From: Conchocele bisecta | Lineage: Eukaryota; Mollusca; Bivalvia; Lucinida; Thyasiridae | Assembly (NCBI GenBank): GCA_029237695.1 | Contig: CM055279.1 | Location: 62,717,586 to 62,781,585, forward strand | Direction of reading: 5' to 3' | Length of the DNA stretch: 64,000 nt | Part shown: piece after piece, positions 45,090-54,896 of the stretch | Layout: the number at the start of each line of letters is the position of its first letter | Numbering within the stretch: position 1 is the first letter of the stretch | Position numbers and translations under genes: made by a program | Notes under the pieces: model-generated | The model's input: the letters and a program-made list of their open reading frames with translations, nothing else | The model's database searches: none | What the model was told of the DNA's origin: nothing

Positions 45090-45189
45090 TAGGTGTCAAT
45101 GTGATTGCTTGACTTGAAACTGAAAAATAACTGGTCATCGCGAAAGGGTCACAATTACATATATAAACATAAGGTACACTTATTATATT

Positions 45190-46034
45190 GCTTTTCTGCA
45201 GGTTACCCAGACGTACTATAATACCAATATTATACGCCCACGGCACCAATACGATATGTTTTCTATACGATAAGCATATAGTATAGACGTACTGTATATT
45301 CGTACCATACATACCATCAGATATCGTATAGATATGCCATTCAATTCGTACGTTTATACGAAGTTTGTACATTTGTATAATTCTGTTACGTTGGTATCGT
45401 ACACACATATCATGTTTGTGTACATTATAAATTTACTATATATGAAAGACCTTTAGCGGTTAATGTATACGATATAGTAACGGTGTTGTCGAATATTATT
45501 TGTCCCAATCGTACATATTTGGTAAAATAAGGCTTCAGAATCTGTAATTTGATGAAAACGGCATATTCTCATATGAAAATCATCATAAAGCCCTATTTCT
45601 CCGTTTCATAATCATGTAAGCAAGGACAATTATATCGCCAATAAAATACCGTGTACACAGAAATAGATAATACACAACCAACCGCCTGATCGAGATGGCG
45701 TGCCAACAGATAACATATTAACAGCATGTGGGGCTATGGCATTTTCCAAGTGCTTGGATTTGTGTGCACAATACTGCGTACTTGTAAGAGGTCTCTATAC
45801 GGGGCCTCTACGCGCATACCATATCCGTACAAATAGCGTATGTACGTACTAATATCGTATATTTATATAATATTGGTATGCATGTAGTATGTTCGTATAA
45901 TGTAACCGAACGGCATAATACGATGATACGGTGCAACCTTACCAATAGTATACGACCATACGATATGCTCATTAAATATACCAATATAAGTATACGATAT
46001 GTATATTATACAAATAGGTAACCAGCAGAAAGGC
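45190..46034. mobile_element. TACGATAT-rich element family M, copy 2
   Basis: The inverted ends CTTTTCTGCAGGTTACC and GGTAACCAGCAGAAAGG enclose blocks such as ACCAATACGATATG, TATCGTATAGATATGCC and GGTATCGTACACACATATC, plus a middle of about 350 bases without them. Confidence 0.7.
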
Positions 46035-46179
46035 GATACTGTATGTGCGCATCGGGGAATACGCTAATAAACGAAAACAACGATATATATGTAGTGTTGT
46101 CGCACACTATCATGAGTGGTCCTATACCACTTACACGAATGTCCAGTATTCAAGCCAATGATAATAAAGTTAATATTAA

Positions 46180-46680
46180 AGGTACATGCTGACTCCGTAG
46201 GCACAACATGTTCCTTACAGGAATTAAATAAGTGTCTAATTGTGTCACAATTCCACCAGTTCTAACACATATAAGTAACCACTATACAGACATAATCATT
46301 TAGTAATATGTATTTTACTGATAGCGACTCGCGGTGGTATCAGGCTATTTTCATATGCAAATGAGGCGTGATATATTTAAATTATTTATATTAATTCAAT
46401 GCATCGCCTGAAAATATAATATTTTCGGCATATTATAAAATATGATCATTGCACACCAAACTATAAATACAGAGAATAAATATTAATGTCCGTTCAAATT
46501 TTAAGGAAACACGGTTATATCCCCTAATACCAGTGTGAAAATTTACACCTGATATAAAATGCATAATCAAGAAGTGGGGTAATGGTGAATAAATGTTTAT
46601 TTTGCCAGAATATGCCATATTACAGAATATACAAAGCTATCTGCCTCCCTATATATAACCTACTGAGTGGGCATGTACCT
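46180..46680 (+). mobile_element. piggyBac-like MITE family N, copy 4 (intact)
   Basis: 501 bp between TTAA at 46176-46179 and 46681-46684. Ends AGGTACATGCTG and GTGGGCATGTACCT. No ORF. Confidence 0.85.
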
Positions 46681-46739
46681 TTAAAATACACAAGTATATT
46701 TATTTATATATGTATGCCACATAGGAACTATAAATGGGG

Positions 46740-48150
46740 CATATTGCTTTGCTCTTGAGGTTCCGTTATTCCGTCCGTCCGTACGTCCCTCCGAAAAGTA
46801 CCATACGAAAAATGGACGGTGAACCAGTCTATCAGGTGTACAACGGGGAGCAGCCATTTTATGGAGCGGTGAATTCGGAGGAAGACGAAATCCGTAACTG
46901 GGGAGCAGTTGAAGAAGGCGGCGGACGAGAAACGGTACATGGCAGGCGAGAGCGGGAGAAGGACCGTTTGGGAACGCAGCTCGGCGAAAAAACGCGAGAA
47001 TTGCGTCACACGAGAATAGAAGGTAAAGACAATATTGCTACAAATACGGGCAGTTGATTATAATTGCAAATCACACGATGTACTTGCTAACAACTTAGAC
47101 AATGTGACGTATAATTATTTTAGCAATGCTAAGAATGTTCGTATCGAGGTGGCTGTTCATATGCGGTCATTGGGATTAATTGATAGTTCAGGAGATTATG
47201 ATTTAGATTCACTACCTACTTCAGATTCACATGATAGTGACAGCAATTCTGGCTCACTCTAGTAAATCGAAGAAACAATGTAATGGTAAATCTGAAAACT
47301 TGTCGAAACGGTCTGCATGGAAACTATACAAAAAAATTAATTTATGATAAAGTTGGGCATCCCCAAAACTGGCCACAATTTGCAAACGAATCTATTCGTT
47401 TTGAGAATTTGGACTTGTAACTTTTTGTCTAAAGCGCGTTTTTATGCTGCCCGGTTCAGGTAATATGGCATGCAATCTTGACAAATCATGTACATCAGAA
47501 TTTTCCCAGAGATAAGATTAATAACCGTTACGGTGAGCTATTGATGGACACATTTATATTTGCTGTGCAATTTAATAGAGTCGCAGAAACGTATTAATGT
47601 GACATATAACAATACCAGAAAACAATAAAGTGGCTATTAACTCGGAAATGATAAAAACTATTACTGCTTTACCTGGTAGAAATGTTTGCCACAATTCTCG
47701 TATACATAACATATGCGTGATTGGTGATTTGGCAGATGCAGAATAAATTAGAAATTCAAGTAGTCAAGTCAGGGAAATATAGTTTTGAATGTTGTAGAAT
47801 CTCGGTGAATACTAAGTTGAATATAGCATTTTATAAGACACATGTTGCAATATTATTCTGACACGATAGTGTGCGCTCTTTTGGAATATGGCTTTCCTTT
47901 AGGATGTATTAGAGAAACTGGTACATACATGACTGGTAGAACATTACTTAAAATTAAAAAGGTGCAAGAGGTATTTTGTTACTGATAGTAAACGCAAAAC
48001 TAATTCAGACCCATTTAATAAATTAGCGATGGTATCGCCATTACATTCGGTACCAAAAAACAAGGACTCGGTGGACAGACGTATACTACTTGATTTAATA
48101 TTTCCAAATAATAATGCATACATTATTTAATTTTGAACAACTAGGGCAAG
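46740..48150 (+). pseudogene. DIRS-like retroelement remnant: gag-like region and start of RT
   Basis: A charged ORF (46803-47022, EEGGGRETVHGRREREKDRL) is followed by many small in-frame fragments. One (47345-47410) reads VGHPQNWPQFANESIRFENL, like the C-terminal gag region of DIRS/Ngaro elements. At 48025-48110 the frame MVSPLHSVPKNKDSVDRRIL then LDLIFP matches the first reverse transcriptase motif of DIRS-type elements (SPL-x-x-VPKK...RRLILDLSFP). Stops and frameshifts are frequent, so it is dead. It lies in a MIB2-like intron, antisense. Confidence 0.6.
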
Positions 48151-48239
48151 TGAGCAGTGACTCACGTATACCCCCGCGCGTTTCATGGACCTAACAATAA
48201 TAATTTACAACATAAACCAATATATAAATAATTTGAACT

Positions 48240-48790
48240 TCACTTCGGGCATGAAGGCCGCATGGGTGGGCTATCGAATGAAAATATGGATGATGGCTGA
48301 GATGTACATGCATGTGAAGTTTAAAGTGAATCCGAATGACGGTTGCAGAGATATTTGGTAGTGAATATCGCAAATACGCAAATACACGCACATATTAAAA
48401 AAAACAACTTTAACACAAATAAGTAATTTTATATCATGTGATATTGCCTCTGGATATGAAGTCCGCATGCGTGTTGTATGGAAATGGAAATATTGGTGAT
48501 GCTGATAAAGAGGTATGAAGTTTGAAGTCAATCAGGTTTAATGTTGCAGAGATAATGGGTACCGACAACCTTAACTGAAATATTTAAACACCTTTAACGC
48601 AACTTCTAATTAATTTGACCCAGACCTTGGACATGAAGGCCGCATGGGTGTGGAATGAAGTGAGAAAAACGATGATGATGGAGAAGTATATGATGTTTGA
48701 AATCAATCCGATTGACCGTTGCAGAGATAATGGGTACCCAAAAACGTTAACGCATATCTTATAGACGGACGAAGAGACGAACAAATGAAC
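48240..48790. repeat. ~190-bp tandem repeat, three units
   Basis: GCATGAAGGCCGCATGGGTG and GTTGCAGAGATAATGGGTAC recur near 48248/48340, 48450/48545 and 48630/48720, ending in GACGGACGAAGAGACGAACA. It interrupts the DIRS-like remnant. Confidence 0.65.
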
Positions 48791-48844
48791 GGAAGGACGG
48801 ACAACAAGACATACACATATTGGGGGTTTAGGGGCTAGGGGGAG

Positions 48845-49175
48845 GGGAGCAAACGACAATATTATACAATATACTTATTCCGTATAGCCCCTAAGCCTGT
48901 TGTAGTTTAGGGGCTATTCGTTTGATAGAACAAAACCCAAACCTAAAATGTTAGTACGTCCGGACTATATACCCCTCGACATACTTCGTATACCGAGGTA
49001 TAAAGGAAAATATGTCTCTGGTATACACTAAAGTGGACGATATTGTACAACTGATAAAAAACTAAAGGACATAGTTGTTTATTATTATCAGGTAATCTGC
49101 CCTGTATTGACTGACTTATAACATATTGTTGTATCAGACATTGCCCTTGTATAAACATCCGGGTTACAACGGAGT
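48845..49175. repeat. Hairpin and GGGGTATA-type repeat
   Basis: TAGCCCCTAAGCC...TTTAGGGGCTA forms a stem at 48888-48917. TATACCCCTCGACATACTTC at 48968 is the inverse of GCATACAAAGTATGTTGAGG near 62330. Confidence 0.55.
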
Positions 49176-49199
49176 GAAAAATTACGTTCCGTTGGTCGG

Positions 49200-49425
49200 A
49201 TGACGTCACGACACGTTACCGAATGACGTCAGTATAATGACGCAACGTAAACAAGTCCGCGTTCTGTCCATATAATACGACGTCATCAAATGTAATTTTC
49301 CAGCATAAAACGTTACCTGATAAATAGAATACCAGGCTAGTGTATCCTACGCGTTTCCTAGCCTTGCTTGATAAACTTAACATCAAAAGACACTAGCCTG
49401 ATATTCTCTATTTATATCTAATCTC
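49200..49425 (-). mobile_element. Family C palindromic element
   Basis: GATAAATAGAATACCAGGCTAG at the left pairs with ACTAGCCTGATATTCTCTATTT at the right (49318-49415); the flank TAAACAAGTCCGCG is shared with 7180 and 61945. Confidence 0.55.
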
Positions 49426-49949
49426 TGGTAAGCATGCATACAAATCTTGACCCCGGAGATTTGTCAGGGACAACATATGCAATTATGTGTGTGTTACTTA
49501 TGATCGGCATTTTTACTATGAATTATTTAGATGAAATATGTCGATGTGATAGCCCCGATGAAAGGTAAATTGCATTTAGTACATGTGTACTTTAAGGGGT
49601 GGTATGGAGAAGTGTGTTTTTGGAGAATCTACGTCGAAGGTTTATGCACCTTACACAAAATGGCTTTGTTGGTATACTTTTCCATACAGTTACATTGACC
49701 TTGGACATCATTCAAGGCCGGTTACAGGAAAAGATAACCTTGATATAAACTTAGCTTCGTAAATCTGAAATATCGAAGAAGGAATTGCAGTCTTTGTCAG
49801 GGAAATTAAGTTTTTGTAAATTCATGCGTCAGACCAGGCCGCATTGTTATGCATTGTTTATTGAAAGTTGTGCGCAATGGTTTTAAGTCCACAGATAAAG
49901 CACACAATATTCTAGAATAACCTAATAAATTAAACAATTATTAGGGTGG

Positions 49950-50500
49950 CACAATTGTTGGCCCCTGTATAATGATGTGCCCATAATGTCAATTGAGGAA
50001 TTGGCCAGATACTGAGAGCATAACTGCTATATACGCATGTTTATCAGGTTATGTTGGTGTATTTGGCCAGTTGCATGTTCACGTCTCATTTCCAGAAATT
50101 GAGGTGAGAAATTAAACATGAACCAATTATAACTATTGTGGTTGCTCTCAAACTGTGGGGAGAAACTTGAAAGGACATAAACGGATTATAGTTTGTAACA
50201 ATCAATCTTCAGGCGCAGTTATTAATAATCGTTCAATTCGTAATGATTTTACAACTGTGTTAGAGGGAGATTTGTTTTGTGGCGGCAGAATATGAATTCG
50301 AAGCTAGGAAAAAACATAATATTAGTTGACTGAATGATCACGTGGCGGATTGTTTAAGCACGTGAAATGTTTATTTATCAGTTAGAAGGGAATATGTTTC
50401 CGAATTTGGCTCAAATGGTGTACAATGTATCGTGACAGAAAATGTGTTTAATTTGTCAGATGAGTGGTAATGCGGCAGAGGACAATGAAACGGACGATAC
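49950..50500 (+). pseudogene. DIRS-like retroelement remnant: RNase H region
   Basis: 50155-50250 contains WGEKLKGHKRIIVCNNQSSG-type sequence across two frames, matching the 'allLWG..L.G..I....DN...V' start of DIRS/retroviral-type RNase H. 50280-50370 encodes FVAAEYEFEARKKHNIS, a stop, then LNDHVADCLST, which matches the end of that domain (FE-x-R-x-x-HI...N-x-x-ADxLS). It is the continuation of 46740-48150 after insertion of other repeats. Confidence 0.6.
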
Positions 50501-50589
50501 ATGTGTCTGGAGTGAATCTACAATTATTTAGGAGACTAATTATTTAGTGAGTGTTATAATATTATAGAGGACACAAAGTATTCCTTAAT

Positions 50590-51065
50590 ATTTACACAGT
50601 CTTTGAATTCATAATGGAAACGCCCATTCAACATATTGCGTTCATATCACAGTACATTACATTTAATTTAGCTCCACGCGACGTAGCGCGATGTTGTTGA
50701 TTCGTTAAAGTTTGTTTGATGTCATCAGATTTCATGACGTTCATCGTCGTTGTCAATAACGTCACGCTATTGACCGGCAACGTTGCTGTTCCATGAATCG
50801 TAACAAAACGACGTAAAACAATAATATTTCTAAAGTATATTTTACGCCGTATATGGTTATCTACATCTTTGAACTATCCGGAAATGCAGTGTAAATATAA
50901 GTAATAAAACCATGGGAAGTCGCGTTTACTGTATTATGAAAAACAGTTGGTCTGCTTAAAGTTTGCGAGGAGTCCTTCGGACTGCACGCACTTTAAACAG
51001 ACCAACTGTTATTCTTAATACAGTAAACGCAACAACCCATGGTTTTATTCCTTAATTGAATTGGA
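50590..51065 (+). mobile_element. MITE family F, copy 1
   Basis: Blocks CATTCAACATATTGCGTTCA, GTTGTTGATTCGTTAAAGTT, GACCGGCAACGTTGCTG and TTTTACGCCGTATATGG. It ends in a hairpin of GTTTACTGTATTATG arms around GCGAGGAGTCCTTCGGACTG. Confidence 0.75.
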
Positions 51066-51200
51066 TCGGGTATTAGTCTACAACCAACGGTATTTTAGCT
51101 GTCATGATTATACTCATTATGTAAATTACCTCAATCTGCCATCTGTACACAAGCTATATATTAACATATTATCCAATATACATGATAGAAGCATACTTAC

Positions 51201-51349
51201 TTAATTAAGGCCGCCATCAGTGCGGAGTTTCCTTTTTCTTCCGTAGCGTCCAGGTCTGCTTTACCTTTCAGTAGGATCCGCACAACATCCGCGTGTCCCT
51301 CGTGACTGGCAATGATCAGCGCAGTGAGACCTTGCACTTTCGTATTCAC
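51201..51349 (-). CDS. MIB2: MIB2-like ligase, exon: first full ankyrin repeat
   Basis: 49 codons plus two bases: VNTKVQGLTALIIASHEGHA then VVRILLKGKADLDATEEKGN and SALMAALIK. LTALIIASHEGHADVVRILL is a clear ankyrin repeat, equal in position to the first repeat after the linker in MIB proteins. Acceptor TTATTTAG, donor AA-GTAAGT, both good. Phase 0 in matches the donor at 52163. Phase 2 out does not match the next recognised exon by one base. Confidence 0.85.
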
Positions 51350-51429
51350 CTAAATAATCGAGAACAGAATCAGTGTTGTACACATGCATATTTACACTGG
51401 CGTTACATTAGTAACCAAACATGGCGTTA

Positions 51430-51910
51430 AATTTGACACTTTATTTACGTCATTTTGTTGCAATTCATAGAACAGCGACGTTGCCGGTCAGTATCGTGGC
51501 GTTATTCACAACAACGATGCATGTCATTTTTTTCAATTTGTTTCAACGTATTGCGTTTATATCGCAGACCATCACATTAGCTCCATTTCAAGTCGTCGAC
51601 ATTGTTGATTTGTTAAAGTTTGTTTGATGTCATTAATATAAATCACGTGCATCGTTGTTGTGAACAACGCAACGTTATTGACTGGCAACGTCGATGTTCT
51701 ATGAATTGCGACAAAATGGCGTAAAACTGAGAAACGGTTTCAATTTTTACGCCGTATGTAGTTATTTACATTTTTGAAACTATCAGAACATGCAGTGAAA
51801 AACATAAGTAATAAAACCATTGGCTGTCGCGTTTACTGTGGTATAAAATACATTTGGTCTGTTTAAAGTGTACGAGGAATCCTTCCAGGGTAAACGCAAC
51901 AATTGCACAA
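51430..51910 (+). mobile_element. MITE family F, copy 2 (partial)
   Basis: Same orientation as copy 1, with CAACGTATTGCGTTTATATC, GTTAAAGTTTGTTTGATGTC, GCAACGTCGATGTTC and CGCGTTTACTGTGG. The terminal hairpin is truncated. Confidence 0.7.
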
Positions 51911-52162
51911 TAAGAGAGGATGGTATTCTAATACGAATTGATATCATATTTGAAGTAAGAGATAACTATTGATATGATGATTTCCACCAATTTTCTCATT
52001 AGCTATTATGGAAATTCAGCATAGGTTGTGTATGCAGAGTGTGTACCATATTAAATGAGTACAAACGGCACAACGCAGATCATTCCGGGTTGGACCGCAG
52101 CGATTTACTGATACAATATAGCGTTATTCGCTGTGTCTGAAACAGTGCGTCTGTACACATAC

Positions 52163-52375
52163 AATATCCGGTTGTTTCTGCATTAATGATTTGACGGCGT
52201 CGGTGTCGTTGTTGGCTGCCGCCGACACAAACTGCTGAGGGTCAACTGCCGTGGCCCCCGTGTCCCCCGTGACCTGTAGAAGGAACAGTTGTGCCAATAG
52301 CTGGGCGAGGTGATCGCCAGCCCCGTCCTTGTCATCGTCGTCATCATCATCATCATCGTCATCGTCATCGATCAT
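52163..52375 (-). CDS. MIB2: MIB2-like ligase, exon: acidic linker and ankyrin cap
   Basis: The frame encodes a run of about 13 Asp, then KDGAGDHLAQLLAQLFLLQV and DPQQFVSAAANNDTDAVKSL, ending QKQPDI. The D-HLA-LL-LFLQ helix and the 'AAANxDxDxVxxLL' helix occupy the linker and first ankyrin helix of MIB2. The donor ATT-GTATGT is strong. The 5' edge is uncertain: upstream the (GAT)n microsatellite changes frame and no good acceptor in the right phase (1) is visible, so the true start may be near 52460 or an indel may be present. Confidence 0.78.
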
Positions 52376-52460
52376 CCATCGTCATTATCATCATCATCCA
52401 TCATCATCATCATCATCACATCATCATCATCATCGTCATCATCATCATCATCATCATCAA
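52320..52460. repeat. (TCA/GAT)n microsatellite overlapping coding sequence
   Basis: About 45 triplets of ATC/GTC/ATC type. On the gene strand it is GAT/GAC, encoding poly-Asp. One-base interruptions near 52415 and 52375 shift frame. Confidence 0.85.
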
Positions 52461-52799
52461 CAACCTCGCAGCTCTTGATCCACCGACCGCTATAATACAC
52501 AATGTATCATATATATTTATATATACTAATTGCAATTACATGTACATGCTATAATGTTATTTCAACTGGTATGTGGCATTGACTGGAGAAATTGGGGCTT
52601 ATGTGATTTGTGACCAGTGTAGATCATGATCAAATAACACACTCCTATAGTCTGACAACGATGAATATTCCTGTTACGTGCATGATGGGTGTTGCATTGA
52701 TAAAATGAATGGACCAGTGCATATCCTGATCAGACTGAGCGGATGTAATAATGCCGATGTGTGTGACATTTTAATTAATCATTTCTTATTGGGGAAATT
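52461..52799. other. Intron with a dispersed GATCATGATCAAATAAC repeat
   Basis: CCAGTGTAGATCATGATCAA and CATATCCTGATCAGACTGAG belong to the dispersed repeat also at 7850 and 54005. Confidence 0.5.
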
Positions 52800-53270
52800 A
52801 ATCGTTAGAAGGAATAAAACCGTGGCCAGTTGTGTTTACTGTATTATGAACAAAACGTTGGTCTGTTTAAAGTGCGTCCGAAGGACTCCTCGCAAACTTT
52901 AAACATACCAACTGTTGTTCATAATACAGTAAACGCAACTGCCCATGGTTTTATTACTTATATTTACACTGCATTTTCGGATATTTTCAAAGATGTAAAT
53001 AACCATATACGGCGTAAAAGTTAGGAATCTGATTGTTTGACGTCGTTTTGTCGCAATTCCTGAAACTGCGACTTTGCCGGTCAATACCGTGACGTTATTG
53101 ATAACGACGATGAACGTCACGTAATTTAATCATGTCAACCAAACTTTAATGAATCAACAACGTCGCGAGGCGTCACGTGGGGTTAATGTAATGTACTGGG
53201 ATATGAACGCAATACGTTGAATGGGCGTTTCCGTTATGAATTCAAGGACAGTGTAAATATTGCTGTTTGC
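52800..53270 (-). mobile_element. MITE family F, copy 3 (inverted)
   Basis: Reverse complement of copy 1: hairpin first (GTTTACTGTATTATGAACAA), then ACCATATACGGCGTAAAAG, GCCGGTCAATACCGTGACG, AACTTTAATGAATCAACAAC-like blocks and CGCAATACGTTGAATGGGCG. With copy 1 it brackets two MIB2-like exons. Confidence 0.8.
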
Positions 53271-53365
53271 ATGCAACATTCGCGTCGGCCTTCTTACATT
53301 ATCTGACATCATCTACATGTATTTGTTTATAGTCAATTAAATGATTCGAGTTGAGCGCTACATAC

Positions 53366-53531
53366 TGTCACTATTACTGCATGGTGCCGTATCATTCATA
53401 GCGTCCACCTTCGTGTTGTCGGACACAAGAACACAACACGCTGCATTGTAAACAAAGGCGCTATCGCCGAACGCCACAGCAACATCGCCGTCCGAATCCA
53501 TCTTCACAACCTTCCCCACCTTCCCCAACGT
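53366..53531 (-). CDS. MIB2: MIB2-like ligase, exon: MIB repeat (SH3-like) domain
   Basis: 55 codons plus one base. [20 protein letters not shown] then [16 protein letters not shown] has the G-x-V-x-x-x-x-x-DGDxxV-x-F...NPACL pattern of the mind bomb repeat found between the N-terminal MIB/HERC2 domains and the ankyrin repeats. Asn-Ala-Ala replaces the usual Asn-Pro-Ala. A polar tail ([19 protein letters not shown]) leads into the acidic linker of the next exon. Acceptor TTGCTCCAG; donor GACA-GTATGT. The 5' neighbour exon, expected in phase 0, was not found. Confidence 0.82.
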
Positions 53532-53539
53532 CTGGAGCA

Positions 53540-54169
53540 AGGTATATTCATACGTAATAGTTATAGTTCACATATTGAATTTTAAATAAATTAATTTTCG
53601 TAGCGAGTGAGAAATTAGTTTTTATTAAAAATTCAATATGTGAACTACAACTAACGTATTAGTTGCCTCGCCCCATCGCGGGCACCTGTCTAATAGAATG
53701 GAGCGCTGGCCATAAACCTGTTTTAAACAACAATACTATTACGTGATTGGCGGTATAACACTGAATGTATCATACACATGGTGCGCGTCATAGGAAAGTA
53801 CGTCAACGCGGCGGCATGTGTTCTAAATTTAACTGCTGAGTTATTGCAATATTTAGTGATTAAATTAATAGATATTGGCGTAAGCGTCGCAATATGCGAC
53901 AAACTGAGACGAAATGCTCTGCTTTTGTTGTCCGAGAAACTAGGGCAATCGATAAATGGTTATAAATGTGGCTGTTACTGGAGAAATGGGGTTTACGGGA
54001 TTTATGACCTGTGTATATTAAAAAGCACACTCCTGTGGCTTGATAACAAAGTATGTTTACCTGTTTGAAGCAGGACGGGCAATTTCCTGTTGAACTGACG
54101 AACAGTACATATCCTAATCAGATTATGCGGATTCACAGGCTGATGATGATCTATCCTGTTCGCATATCC
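53540..54169. other. Intron; hairpin next to the splice acceptor
   Basis: 53548-53670 is an inverted repeat: CATACGTAATAGTTATAGTT and CACATATTGAATTT against AAATTCAATATGTGAACTAC. It starts about 15 bases upstream of the acceptor at 53532. 54005-54150 belongs to the dispersed GATCAG repeat. Confidence 0.6.
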
Positions 54170-54245
54170 AAGGTGCATGATCACGTGGTTACAACAACAA
54201 CAACGTCGCCCACTACAAAGTAAGTATTATTTGATATTTTCATTA
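54170..54245 (+). mobile_element. MITE family Q, left end only
   Basis: AAGGTGCATGATCACGTGGTTACAACAACAAC-type end (split here as AAGGTGCATGATCACGTGG and TTACAACAACAACAAC), then AAAGTAAGTATTATTTGATA as at 35818. Confidence 0.7.
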
Positions 54246-54896
54246 ATATTGTTGTAATTAGACCGAGCGCAACAAAGCTCGACAAACAATCCAAGTTAAA
54301 ATTATGATTATTATTTTTGTTGTTATGATTAAGTAAAGTTGATTTTTGTAACTAGTATGAATATTCTTCCAATGAATACAACTATGTAAATTGTTAATTA
54401 AATACCAAATTTAAATTGAAGGTAATGCGTTGTAAATTTCATCAGATTCATGAAATATGAACATCAACAATTAATGAACACAAATGTTTTAAAAATACTC
54501 AATACCTGACTCATTAAAACTACAAAGTATTAACGAATGGTGTTCCGCAGGATACGTGATAATGGCTAGTCAATTCATTTTGAATACGAAAGTGCAAGTT
54601 TGAAAATAGAGAATGAATTAACTGTACAATAAAAATGTTACAAAATGTATTGAAATGGATTTCTGCAAGGATATGTGCTTAGTACTAATCACATTTGTTA
54701 TTTTATTAATTGTGATAACTGGAATTCAATGAACAATGCAAATGTATGACTTGGACAATAACATTAAATGGAAACAGAGTTATGTAATGAATTGTTGATA
54801 ACACAATAAATGGATACAGAATTGTGTTATGGACATACAATACAAAGTATAAGGACAAATGTTTGACTAATGAAAGATGAATGTCACAAATTAAAA
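54246..54896. other. AT-rich, no feature recognised
   Basis: No ORF or shared repeat. It begins TGTTGTAATTAG and could be the flank or untranslated end of the ORF that follows on the minus strand. Confidence 0.4.

Noticed and set aside
46734..47057. 107-codon plus-strand ORF as a stand-alone host gene
   Set aside because: Its position directly before DIRS-like gag and RT fragments makes a retroelement ORF more likely; kept only as part of that remnant.
52291..52554. His- and Ile-rich plus-strand ORF
   Set aside because: It is the (TCA)n microsatellite read in other frames, antisense to the MIB2-like exon.
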